Part shown: positions 1 through 11,052 of the stretch, piece by piece
Position numbering within the stretch: position 1 is the stretch's first letter
Layout of the letters: each line of letters opens with the position of its first letter
NCBI RefSeq assembly: GCF_047663525.1
Contig: NC_092602.1
Span: forward strand, 255,501-319,500
Length of the DNA: 64,000 bases
Reading direction: 5' to 3'
From: Anas platyrhynchos
Taxonomy: Eukaryota > Chordata > Aves > Anseriformes > Anatidae
The notes under the pieces: generated by a model
Told to the model about the DNA's origin: nothing
Databases searched by the model: none
Seen by the model: the letters and a program-made list of their open reading frames with translations, nothing else
Translations under genes and position numbers: made by a program

Positions 1-600
1 TCTATTTTAAACTCGCTGTGTGAGTGGATTTCAGAAATAAACTCAAGGAACCAAAATTTTAACATTTCACAACCACTTGGGTAACAGGCAACTAACTGCC
101 TGTGAGCAAACCCCGGGAAGCTTAGGGCACTGAGGTATGGCTGACATTTCACAACAGAGTGCCCTAGGAAGCTGCCTATTACTGCCTGCACATTGCCGAA
201 CAGCTGAATTTGTACATGCATGACATTGCAAGGCTTTCTAGCTGCAAAACGCCTAGTTGTCTGGGTCTGAAACAGCTTGGATTTAATGTCAACCCATTAC
301 ATTTTGTCAGCGTTCTCCATTAGATAATATGAGAAGGGTACTTTTCACTTATAATATTGCTACTGCTTATAAACACATTCAATTCAAAATAGAACACCTG
401 GAGCACTGCTGCAGGCTCTCTAGCAGCTTCTTCTTGTCTGTCACAAACCTCTTCTGTTTTCATACCCTTTGCACAGCATCCAGCATAGCTCCATTCCCAG
501 CAGTTGCGTTCCCACAAATGCTGGCCCTTTCCCTGCTTTCTGTTGAGATTTGGGACAGATGGTACCCGGCATGTCAGAAATGCAAGTTTTATTGTGCTGC
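1..600. other. Upstream intergenic DNA 5' of XBP1
   Basis: Ordinary-GC DNA before the XBP1 CpG island. I see no exon here. The only structure is a short imperfect inverted repeat at about 119-173 (AGCTTAGGGCACT against AGTGCCCTAGGAAGCT) and two copies of ACATTTCACAAC (about 61 and 145). Open frames at 329-1085 on both strands run into the GC-rich island and look like chance frames. Confidence 0.6.
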
Positions 601-1360
601 CGCTTTGCCCCTACTCGGTCCCTGTGCCCCGGCCGCTGCTCAGGCTGAGCGCCCCCCACACCCGCTGCGCCGCAACCAGACCCAGCTGCCGGCGCCTGCG
701 AGGGCCCCCCGCGGCCTCGCCCCTCCGCCGCTCGCCGGCCCCCCCGCGTCTGATGCAATCGCCGCCCGGCCTTGCCTCCAGCCGCGGGCGGCCCCGGGCC
801 TGTCGTCACGCCGCCCCGGCCAACGAGAAAGAGCCACGACGGCAGAAAGCCGGGCGGGGCGGCGGCGCCCGCAGAGCGCCGTGCGCGCGCCGGGCCCGGG
901 CCGTTCTCTCCGCGCCGGCCATGGCAGCGCTCCCCGGGACCGCGGCCCCGCGCCTGCTCCTCATCCCCGGCGAGGCGGCCGAGCCCGCCGCCGGCCGGCG
1001 CCTTTCCGTCGTCCTGCCGGCAGGAGCGGCCCCTAGCCCCCCGGGGGCTCCGCAGCCGGCCCGCAAGCGGCAGCGGCTCACCCATCTGAGCCCGGAGGAG
1101 AAGGCGCTGCGCAGGTGAGTGGGGGGCCGGCGGCGCGGCGCGGCGGGGCGGCCGCTGGTGCTGACGGCCGCGCTGCCCCGCAGGAAGCTGAAAAACCGCG
1201 TGGCGGCCCAGAGCGCCCGGGACAGGAAGAAAGCGCGGATGACGGAGCTGGAGCAGCAGGTGGTGGAGCTGGAGGAGGAGGTAAGGAGCTCGGTGGCCCC
1301 GCGGGAGGGTGGCTGCGGCGGCACCTGCTGCGACCCCCCTGCCTGCGCGGCTCTCTGCAG
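600..1360. promoter_or_regulatory. XBP1: CpG island and promoter of XBP1
   Basis: A sharp rise in GC and CpG begins near 600 and continues through the first three coding exons. It holds the presumed transcription start and the short 5'UTR ahead of the ATG at 921. No TATA box is evident. Open frames on both strands in this island (for example 504-1118 and 806-1324) are by-products of high GC. Confidence 0.75.
820..838 (+). promoter_or_regulatory. ERSE-like element upstream of XBP1
   Basis: The 19-mer CCAACGAGAAAGAGCCACG fits the ER stress response element CCAAT-N9-CCACG with one mismatch (CCAAC for CCAAT) and the exact 9-base spacing. In mammals ATF6 with NF-Y induces XBP1 through such an element, so a copy about 80 bases before the start codon fits. 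Its use here is inferred from the match and position. Confidence 0.6.
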
Positions 1361-3578
1361 AACCAGAAGCTGCTGCTGGAGAACCAGCTCCTGCGGGAGA
1401 AGACGTGCAGCCTTTCCCTGGAGAACCAGGAGCTCCGCTGCCGCTTGGGTTTGGATGTTCTGAAAACAGAGAAAGAAAGCGAGCCTAAGGTGAGCGCTGC
1501 GGTGTTCTTGGTGGCTGTCTTGTGCTGTTTCTTGGCAGAGCCTGTTAAGAGTCGCTGTGCTCTAGGAGGCAACTGTGTGGTAGTGCCAGGGAGCAATAAT
1601 CCCAGTGTTGAGAGTCTCCAGGCTGAAACAGGTATGCTCTGAAGAGAGCATGCTTTGTGTGTCAGAAATACTCTTGTCTTCCGAGAGGAGGCTTTCCCAC
1701 AGGTTGAGTGGTTGTCGAGTCTTAAGTGAGCACCATTGGTAGTGTGGGAGATAGTGAGCTCGTTAGTCCCAAGCTGTTTTATGTCATCTGCATTTCTATA
1801 CTACGCTGTGGAAGCGAAATAAGAATTTTTAGTCATGTGTGGCTGTCTCAGAAGAACAGGGGAGATAGTGAGAGGCTGAGCTCTCTATTAAAAGTGGTGA
1901 ACAAGGTGGATTTGCAGAGGTATAGAAGTTTGTGTCACTTTTGCAAGCGGCCTCATCTCTTCAGGCTGTTACTGTATAAGCAAGGAGAGACTAATGGGGG
2001 AAGCCTTTGCAGAGAGAGCATGGTCTTCAGGATGCTGTATGGTCTGCCAGAACATATGTGATGACTGACAAAGCTTTTTCTTTGGTCCAGGTCGTGATGG
2101 AATCACAAGTGGATGAGATCGGGTTGGTGACCGGGTCCGCTGAGTCCGCAGCACTCAGACTACGTGTTCCTCTGCAGCAGGTGCAGGCCCAGCAGTCACC
2201 ATTTCTGACAAAATCCACATGGATTCTGATGGCAGTGACTCTTCAGATTCTGAGGTAAGCATCTGCTTCTGTCCTAAATGCCCATGAAATTCAGAACCAC
2301 CGTGGATTTAAGACTCAGTTGAGAACTTCTTGATGTAAAGTTTCTTAATGACTTTCCACAGTTAGCTTGTTTTTTAAGCTTTGGAATATTATACCTGCAG
2401 CTCAAGACAGCTAGGGATCCTGTGAGTACAAGACAAGTTAATGCAACTTGAACAAGTCTGGCTTTTGTAATGTGAGATAATATTGCACAGAATAGCCTTA
2501 GTTCTTACAGCAAAGCATGCAAATACAAACTGCATACTGTGCTTTTACTGTTGTTGAAAACAAATAATTATTTTCTTTATGTCTGATATTTAACAAGGTT
2601 GTTGGAACTTAAAGACTGTCTAATGTGAGTCTCTTTTAGAAATTTAAAGACAGGAAGGTTACACAGCTTTTAGTCACGGGCATATCTGCCTGCATCTGGT
2701 TCTGGTACTTGCTCTGTAGACTTGGCGGATTCTATGGTGTTTTTATACAATAGGTCCAAGATTTTGACGAGCTTCTAGTAGAGATTGAGCATCTAATCCA
2801 GAGTTTGACAAATCTCTAGTACCCTTACAAGAGAACTAATGGACAGAAGTTCTGAACAATAAGTAATTTTCTGTTCTGATAAGTGGTGTGCTTGGTAAAA
2901 CTCCTAATTCTGTGATGTTAGCATATTTTAACTTCCAGGTGAGGGTGGACCGATGTTGCAACAGATGTTTTCCTGTAATAGTTGTAGGCTGTCTTTCTAA
3001 ACCAGTGTTTTATTCTGCAGTCTGATCTCCTGTTGGGCTTTCTGGACAGTCTGGACCCAGAGATGTTTCTCAAATGTGCTGATTCAGAATCAGCATGCCT
3101 GGAAAAGCTGGAGGAAGAGATCTGTGGAGAAACAAATTCCATACCGACCCCCCCCTCTCCCTCTTTGGGGTCCCCATCAGCTAAGCTGGAGGCCATTAAT
3201 GAACTCATAAGGTTTGATCATGTATACACAAAGCCCTTAATATTGGAGATTCCTGTTAAAATGGGCAACCAAACCAATATGCTAGTGAAAATTGAGGAAG
3301 TATCTCTCTCTCCATCTGAAGACAAAGCTTTTGCTGAGATCCCAGTGTCTGTGAAAGAGGAACCCGTAGACAGCTTCATGCCAGAACTGGGCATCTCTCA
3401 TCTGCTTCCCTCTCCTTGTAGCCTTGCAGCCTCAAGCAATCTGTTGGATGCTGGTAGTGACTCAGGATATGAAGGATCCCTGTCACCTTTCAGTGACATG
3501 TCCTCTCCACTTGATGCTGACCATGCCTGGGAGGATAGCTTTGCAAATGAACTATTTCCCCAGCTGATCAGTGTCTAA
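921..3578 (+). CDS. XBP1: X-box binding protein 1 (UPR bZIP transcription factor), five exons
   Basis: Coding exons: 921-1114, 1184-1280, 1361-1489, 2091-2254, 3021-3578. Introns 1 and 2 are only 69 and 80 bases. The basic region (residues about 66-83, NRVAAQSARDRKKAR) is followed by a leucine zipper with Leu at 87, 94, 101, 108, 115 and 122. After IRE1 removes 26 bases in exon 4, the frame reads to TAA at 3576-3578, giving 371 aa (human XBP1s 376) with the transactivation end NELFPQLISV and a SUMO-type VKEEP site. Unspliced mRNA stops at 3208-3210, giving 257 aa: residues 1-160 are shared, a hydrophobic segment lies at about 184-206, and the C-terminus resembles the translational-arrest peptide. 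XBP1s drives ER chaperone, ERAD and lipid genes; XBP1u tethers its own mRNA to the ER membrane for IRE1. The start has Kozak context GCCATGG. Confidence 0.97.
2146..2184 (+). promoter_or_regulatory. XBP1: IRE1 cleavage region and 26-nt unconventional intron of XBP1
   Basis: The excised segment is 2152-2177. Each cut lies in a CNGCNG-type loop: CCGCAG|C at the 5' site and CTGCAG|C at the 3' site. The 5' hairpin is GAGT-CCGCAGC-ACTC (2142-2156). The 3' hairpin loop CTGCAGC is closed by CCT/AGG; beyond that the stem has a U-U mismatch and a G-U wobble where the human stem is, as I recall, fully paired. Excision of 26 bases shifts frame to make XBP1s; RTCB ligase joins the ends. Confidence 0.95.
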
Positions 3579-4055
3579 CTCAGTGTTAATTCTCCCTGAT
3601 TAACTTTTGGCAGGGTAACAGGATATGCCCTTTGAGGGGTATGTGTGGGAAATCAAGTGTATACAGAAAAATTATCATTTCTACCTAAGAATGCTGGTAG
3701 GTGGGGTGATAGCCAATGTATTTCTACTCATATGAAGAAAAAAAAAAACAACAACAACTAGGGTGTTGCCCCTGTGTCTGTTGCCCCCCTCACCCAGTGT
3801 TGGCTTATGAGAGAAGTTGTTTTCTCAGTAACTTGGCAATTTGGCTGAACCTAAAAATCAAAATTCATTTTCTTTAATGCTGAAAGCTTTAATGGTCTCT
3901 TCATGTATAGACAGCTGGGTTAAAATTAGAGTCTGTACATCTTACGGACTTACTGTGTAAATGCTTGTTTTCCATTTGCTATGTAGAGTTGCTTTCTCCA
4001 TTTTAATATTTAACTGTATTGGTGCAATTAAAGTGCAATGCAGCTCACTTCTTGT
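3579..4055 (+). other. XBP1: XBP1 3'UTR with poly(A) signal
   Basis: Noncoding sequence follows the XBP1s stop. ATTAAA at 4027-4032 is the best poly(A) signal, followed by T/GT-rich DNA (cttcttgtcttgt), so cleavage is expected near 4045-4055. An A-rich run with CAA repeats sits at about 3736-3758. Confidence 0.7.
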
Positions 4056-5760
4056 CTTGTATCTCAATGGGGAGGGGAGAGTGTCTGTACCTGCTGAAGT
4101 CTGAAACTCTACAGAAATTTCTGGAAGTTAGACCTTTCAGTGGCTGGTCTTCTGCTGCCTTGATGCACCTACTGATCCAGTGGTACTACTGTGGTGCATG
4201 TAGCTGAGTGCTTTAGCAGCCTTTGTCATGTCTTGGAGATGTTGCAAGCTGTTCAGTATAGACAGGTTTGTAGGGTGGCCAGAGATGCTATAGAGCAAAA
4301 TCTGCAGCCATAATAGGGAATGCAAGTGGCAGTAGCTTGATGTCTGAATAAAACTAATTCCTTCCTCTTGGTAACTTTTGTTGTACAGAATACTCTAGGC
4401 TGAGTGAAGGTCAGTGCTTTTCAAGTCACATGTTTAGTACTCATGAAGTAGCGAGACAAGGTGAAAAAGGTATAGATTCTGCATTACCACAGGAATTCCT
4501 GAAACAAAAATCAACTTTGTAGGAGCTAATTTCACATATAACAGTATGACTACGTAGTTTTTGTTGTTCTCAGCCACTTGTTGCAATGGCACAGTATAGG
4601 AAAAAAAAAAAAAAAACTTGAATTGGAGTGATAGGGAAGAAACTGCGATGTTGTATCCCAAGTAAGAGCTCTTCCAGGTCTTTGTACAACTGTTCTTGTT
4701 TTCAGTTCTGTTGCATGTCTTGCATTCTATTTGGACAGAAATAGCTTATGGGAGGTAAGCAGGAGCATTGGGTTACTAATGTTTAAGGCGACAGGACTTT
4801 GTTTTACAAACTGAAGTAACTTACTTTGTAATACCCTGTCTAAATACTGGATAGTAGTAAAAAGTAACTGCCAAACAAACTTGGATTTAAAAAATAAATT
4901 TGTGGTAGTCTGAAAACAGCTTGTTACACTTTCACACTGGAAAATGGGGTGACTGCAAGAGGACCCTTAGTACATAATGCATGTTGCAAGTCTGAAAAGC
5001 AAGCAGTTAAATGAGGATGACAAAAGTAATACAAAATTAATATGAAGTTCCAATAATGCTAATTAATAAATTTAAAAAAAGGCAAAAAGAAATTAAAAAA
5101 AAAAATGTTTTGGACAAGCAAGGAAAAGGTTTCTCACCTCTTTAAAACTCAGCTCTAAGGTTTCTAGCCGAGAAGTCCAAAACAGTTCATAGTGTAAGTA
5201 TACAGTACTTGAAATAATGCCTGGAAAAGGACTGAGATTTCACATACCTTCGTCAGGGCTATAGAAAGGTTGAGGTTAGCACACCAGAGATGTGCAGCCC
5301 ATCCCACTGGTTTGTGGCTATATATCCTGTTTTCAGACATCTGGCCTTTAAAGGGTAGCACATTAAAGACTAAGCATAGTGATGACATAGCAGTATTTCT
5401 GTTCAGTGCTGCATTACTTTCAGTCAATGTGTGTGTTCTTGTGAGTTTGTTGTCTGAGACATCCAATGTAGACTTAGTATTGATTATTCCTGTATGAGGT
5501 TTTCAATTTTTTTTTTCCTAGGAGTTGATCCCAAATGTAGATTGAAGTGTGTTGGTTTTTTTTTTTTTTTTTTTTTGATAAGACACTGTTTTCCTTAAGA
5601 TACCCAGGTTATTACAGATTGTTCTCATTCTGGTTTCACTCATGATTCTTACCACTTGAACTGCTTTTTCTGTGCACCTGGAGAGGATATTGTAGCTATA
5701 ATAAGCACTTAAACTGATAGCCATTTTAATAGCTACTGAAAGTAAGGCCTTTGCTTTCCT

Positions 5761-5798
5761 CCCCCCCCCCCGCCCCCCCCCCCCCCAAAAAAAAAAAA
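5761..5798. repeat. Poly(C) tract running into poly(A)
   Basis: Twenty-six bases that are all C except for one G (5772), followed directly by twelve A. On the minus strand this is two long G runs. Length is likely polymorphic and error-prone in sequencing. Confidence 0.9.
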
Positions 5799-6892
5799 GC
5801 TAGTGGTACTAGAAAGCTCAGTACTGATACCTTTGAGATTTAAAATTGATTTGATTTATTAAACTGGTGGTTTGAACCAGCATTTTTGAGCATAGTTTCG
5901 CTGCACGGATATGCTTTTTAGGTTTCCTGTAAACCTTAGAGCCTGTCCTAGAGCAGCCCAGTGTCTTTGAAGCAAAGGCTGTTACCATAGCAGAGGAAGG
6001 AAGTAGTGATGGTGTAATTTTTTTTTTTCCCCACCTTAATTGAAGCAGCTGCTAATCATCACTTTGAACAAGAATACTGCAATCCTCAGACTCATCCTTG
6101 TGCAACTACAGATAGAATTAGCCAAAGGGATTAAGAGTGGCTGGGGTGAATTATATGGAGTAGAAAGCTACCTTCATCTGCTACGCTACGGTGGAAGTTA
6201 TTCCTGTATTTGGTTACTGCCCTAGCAGGCAGGAAAAGCACTTAAACCCTATAGCCTGAAACACTGTGATGAAGGCACTGGAACACTTCACCTGTGCTGT
6301 ATCTATTTCCCTCTCTGTCCTGCAACAGGGCACTCAGAAAGGTTTGTAATGTGTCATTTTGCCACCACTCAGCCTTCTAAAACTGCATGCATGACATAGC
6401 ACTTCTACCCAACAATATATCATAGGTGCCTATAACCACTGTCCTGGTCTGTTTCTGGAAAGTTAGAGCTGTGTTGTTCAGCCAGTGCAGTACTGTGTGA
6501 GCATGGATGGGATGAATTGTAAAGGTCTTGTAAAATGAACGAAGGGAGGTAGTCTTCAACATGCACTTTTGAAAAGTGCTTCAACTTGGTTGCTCTGCAA
6601 TGTTCCAGGTGTGATTTACCAAGTAAAACAGCAGTAACACTGCTACCCAGTGACATGGATACATACTGCCCATTTTCACTGGTATATCATTTAACTTACC
6701 TCAAAGATGAAAACATGTTATGGCTTGAAGAGCAACATTAAGATCTAAGAAAACGTGAAGTTCTCTATGGTCACATTCTCAGGATATTTGGAAATGGACT
6801 CTGTTTAGGATGTTTCCACCCAAACCTTGTTAAACACAGCACACAGAAGAGTTTGATGAAGTATTTGTATCCTTCTGGTGCCTTTTTTTTTT

Positions 6893-6923
6893 AATATCTG
6901 CAGCTGTGAAAGCTGCAGATATT
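6893..6923. repeat. Perfect 12-bp inverted repeat, 7-nt loop
   Basis: AATATCTGCAGC, loop TGTGAAA, GCTGCAGATATT. A T run lies just 5' of it. No gene is nearby; XBP1 ends 2.8 kb upstream. Confidence 0.85.
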
Positions 6924-8299
6924 TCATGGCATGCTTTATCAAGACTTACTGGCAGCATAGGTTCTAATATAAGCTGCTAATATTTAGGGAGAGTGATCTC
7001 AATAATAGCACACAAATATTTCTTGTTGGGCATTTGGGAGCCAAATAGAATTCAGAAGTCCTACTCGCGTTCATACTTTTTACTAGACTGAAGTCTTAAG
7101 TAATACAAGGGCACCATGGGGTTTTTATATAGTACATCAACAGCCACAGATAAAAGTGAGAGAATTTAAATTGGTAGCAGAGGGTCTTCATTTGAGATCT
7201 GACAGTAGATGAGAGGGAAGTTAAAGTAAACCCAAGCTAAGCTGGGGCAGGAGAGGTAAGAGTAATATGTGTGTCACGGGACAGACTTCACCTTTGCAGT
7301 ATGCTTCTTTAACATGCCTACTTTCTGCTCTAAGCTGTTTTGTAGTGTCTACCTGCATCACAGCAAGTGTGGATCTAGGCCTAGCAGTTCACGTGTATGT
7401 TGTTACATGCACAGTTGATTAAATATATGATCTGCAATAGAAACCACACATCTGCCATGGCTCATTGATACAAGACACAAGCTCTGGAACAAACACAAGT
7501 TCAGTTCCGAATCCATGCCAAGTATATTATTTCCATCTTCACAGGGCTGGCCCCATAACTGTGATACAACTCCAGTCTACAATTTCACAGCCACATCCAC
7601 AGGGAAACTGATGCAACTAGGCAAGCTCTACGCAACCTTAAATGTGTTTGGTTTTAAACTACTTTTTTGTCTCCTACTCTGCACTGCAGAATTATTTAAG
7701 CCTTGACTATATCCATTGAATTGACTAATTTAAATTCAATTGAAATTCAATTCATACACTTTAAATCACTCATTATTTGACACAGCTTGGAAAACTCTGG
7801 TTGTTTTGAGTAAATCTGACATGCTAGTTTTCTCATTTTGAAAGCAAAGGTAATACTGGTCTAATCAAGCAACTTGGTCATTCAAACTGCTTGAAAAATT
7901 ATTAAATAGACATTAAGAGCGGTGTTGCCTACCAATAAAGTAATTATAAAAATACTCCACACTCCAACATTTCTTGATTTTATACAGAAATAACCAAGCT
8001 AGGCACTCTGAAGTAAAAGATCTGAAAATACAAGCAATAGCAACACCTTTTACCAAAGGTAACCCTTTGTTTTGTCAGACATGTTTGGATCATGACAGAT
8101 TCACTGCCCTTTTCTGTCAGCTTCAGGTTTATTCTGCCATGCAGAACACAGTGGAGGAAAAAATTACATGCCTTTGGGAACGTGATTAAACTAAAAATCT
8201 TTTTAGTCCAAAATATGATCTTACCTTCCAAGTAAAGGATGGACATACATTCACAAGTTTTGTTTTCACTTCCATTAAGAATGAAGCACAGCCATCTAA

Positions 8300-11052
8300 A
8301 AATATTTTAGAAAATTTATTGAAAACTCACATAAAAAGGGTGATTTGGCCCCAAGAGAAGACAGACCAGAATCAGTTCTTCCATATTTCAAAATAAAGTT
8401 TTTTCCTAATACTGCATCACGTTTGCTATCCTGCTTGTAAACAGAATTAATAGACATATTTTGGGGAAGTCAAAACCAAATCAAACTGTTACAAATACAA
8501 AAGTTTGAAAACACCCACACTAGCTTGTCCTCTCTCTCTCCAGCTGATTGCTAAAGCAAGAATTTTGCTCGGTCCTCCTAGACAACTATGGGTCCTCCGT
8601 TACCCGTACTCTTCTTCTCCATCAGTTTAAGGATTCAGCCATGTTGTCTCCTAATAGTGGCATAAATTAATTATTAAAAAAAATCTTTTATACCAAATTT
8701 CTTAGACACATTTTTTCCCCCATCTCATGGTCTTCCTCAGTAGTCCACTATATTCTTGTTTCAGATGTCAGAATAACAGGGCTCGGTGATACTTTACTGA
8801 CATCAAGGGATTAAAGAGGAAATACATGTCTAAAAGCTAACCTTTGATACAAACGTAGCAGAAAAAGAAAAGCATGTTTAAAAGGCATCTACACACGTTT
8901 GTTCTCCTGCAAATTTTCTGGGCAACTTGTCATTCAGTATTTTAAGAGGGAAGAAACTGTCTAGATTTGACATATTTAGACTTCCCAGATTTTTCTGCAC
9001 CTTGTGCCATGTATTGCTGAGATGGTTTCATCACTTTTGTTTTTTTTATCCTTTCTTTTCAGCTTATTTAGGATCAGAGCTATCAGCCAAAACAGTCCCA
9101 ACCTTGAACTTTCACTATAATCCTGCAAGTTTAAAAATTGATACTTATTTAGAGGCACCACATTTTCTACCTGCAATAACTACAGCCTTCCCCAAACTGC
9201 ATTGCTTTACTTTATACTCAAGCAATGTAGCATGTCAAAGGCTGTAGATTTTAAGCGAGTTCATCAGTTTAATAATAAATGAGAAAGTTTACACAATTCA
9301 TGCAAGAGATTTATAGCAGACTGAAAATAAAATAAGACAAGAAGGATCTGCACGCATTCTCCAAAGTTCCAGAATGGTAGTTATACAACAGTTTTCAGAA
9401 TAATACCTATTCAAATGTTGGAATGTTTTTAGTGAAGCTCTGAAATATTTTAGCAAGAGACAGCAAATTTCACTCAACTTTCAACGAGAACAGCAAGATA
9501 TACACAGGATTTAACAAAGAGATATCCTTCAAAGAAAGCTTCTCTGATCTAAAAGAGAAGAATGACTGCAGAAGACAAACTTGATTTTAAACTATCAACA
9601 ATGGGTTAACCATTAAAAAAAATCAAAGATTATCAATTAGCTGTGCAAAGGAAGAATAGATTTTCTTACGCAAACGGCTGCAATACTGAGAGGCCTGTGT
9701 ACTTGGCTCCTTTATGTTAGCAGGATGTCAAATACAGACTAGGATGCTAAGACTCAACAGAACCTATTACTTGGAAAGGGATTTCCTAAGAAAAGCCTCA
9801 ATTGAGGTGTCTCTGCAAAAGGTCTGGGACTTAAGACCAGAAGATAAGATCTCTGCCTTGTTTAAGCATAACAGAAGTAGTGTGCACTGAGAAAAAGTAC
9901 AAGCAATAACTCATTGAGGATTCTTTTTCTTAACACTAAGCAGGGTACAAAATTCTTTTGGCATACTTCTGTATAAACTACGTGGCATCATGTTAATGGC
10001 ATGTTGTAGTTTAGACTGTAAATACAGGTTTCCGCAGGCAAAAGACAAATGTCTTTTTTTAGTTTGCCACCAATATCAGCAGTCCCACCTAAAGTTTGGG
10101 ACTTAGTTGTACATGACATTCAGCATTTGACTCTCTTTACCCCAGAAAATCAGCTATTATCCAATTCACTTATCTTTATAAAAATTAAAGGATGCCATTT
10201 ATTTAATGAAGAGTTATGCTGTCTTCAACTGACTTTCCAACTCAATGTACACTAAGAATCACATCATAATGTAAAATATGAATCAGTTGGCTGAGAACCA
10301 CTTTTCCCTAGACTTCGCACCATCTGGGGAGGAGGGTCATCAAAAAAACAAACTATTCACGAGCCAATGAACCAAAGAAGACTGAAGTTAGTAGATAACT
10401 TGTAGTATCAAGTTAGTAGCCAGTTTTACTTTCTACAAAGCAAGAGGCTTATGCTCAGCTGTAATATTCCTTCCCTACCACATTACAGAATGCATCATTT
10501 CAATACTTGAGTTTACATCAAGTGCAAACCAGCTGCAGATGAAACGGCCATTGTGTGAAAAGCTGTATTTCTATTGGGATTACTTTTCTGTCTCTGACTA
10601 AACTCAAAATTACTTCTTCCTTTCAATACCTTTTTGTGATTTTACTGAAACTAACTGACCAAGCACAGTATATGCACCAGTCTTAGTGGCTCAGTAAGTG
10701 AAAAAGTGTGGCTTGAGCCACCGTAACATTCAGTATTTGGATTTTATACCTGACCAAGGACTACTAAGAGGACATTTCACCATTAACAAAGATGGAAAGC
10801 TGCTTTCTTGTTCCAAAGGTATTTGAGTTGCTTTCTCAGTAAAAATTAGAATATTTAACAGAGCAATCTTTTTTTTTTTTTTTTTTTTAAAGTTTCCTGA
10901 AGTTGTGTCTGGCCAACCCATGTTCTTACGATTGTTACTAGGAAAAATAATAATAATAAAAAGTCAGATTCACACATCAAACCAGGAGAGAATCAAAAAA
11001 ACAGCAACAAAAAACAGCAGAAGTTCACCACTTCCAGTCTACAGACTTGCAT
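8300..11052 (-). other. CCDC117: Probable long 3'UTR of CCDC117
   Basis: No coding exon lies downstream of the CCDC117 stop on the minus strand. Candidate minus-strand AATAAA signals (TTTATT on the plus strand) occur at 8315-8320 and 10198-10203. Mammalian CCDC117 also carries a multi-kilobase 3'UTR, so the region is best read as UTR, but the true end is unknown. Confidence 0.45.

Larger units (their letters stand above)
4056..8300. other. Intergenic DNA between convergent XBP1 and CCDC117
   Basis: About 4.2 kb with no exon I can support. Open frames are short (under about 100 codons) with no recognisable protein. It contains T runs (4600-4616 as A, 5553-5576 as T), the C/A tract at 5761-5798 and a perfect hairpin at 6893-6923. 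The two genes point at each other, so part of this may be alternative 3'UTR. Confidence 0.6.

Noticed and set aside
329-1324. Several 100-235 codon frames on both strands around XBP1 exon 1
   Set aside because: They overlap one another and the true exons in a GC-rich island, have Pro/Ala/Arg/Gly-biased composition and match no family.
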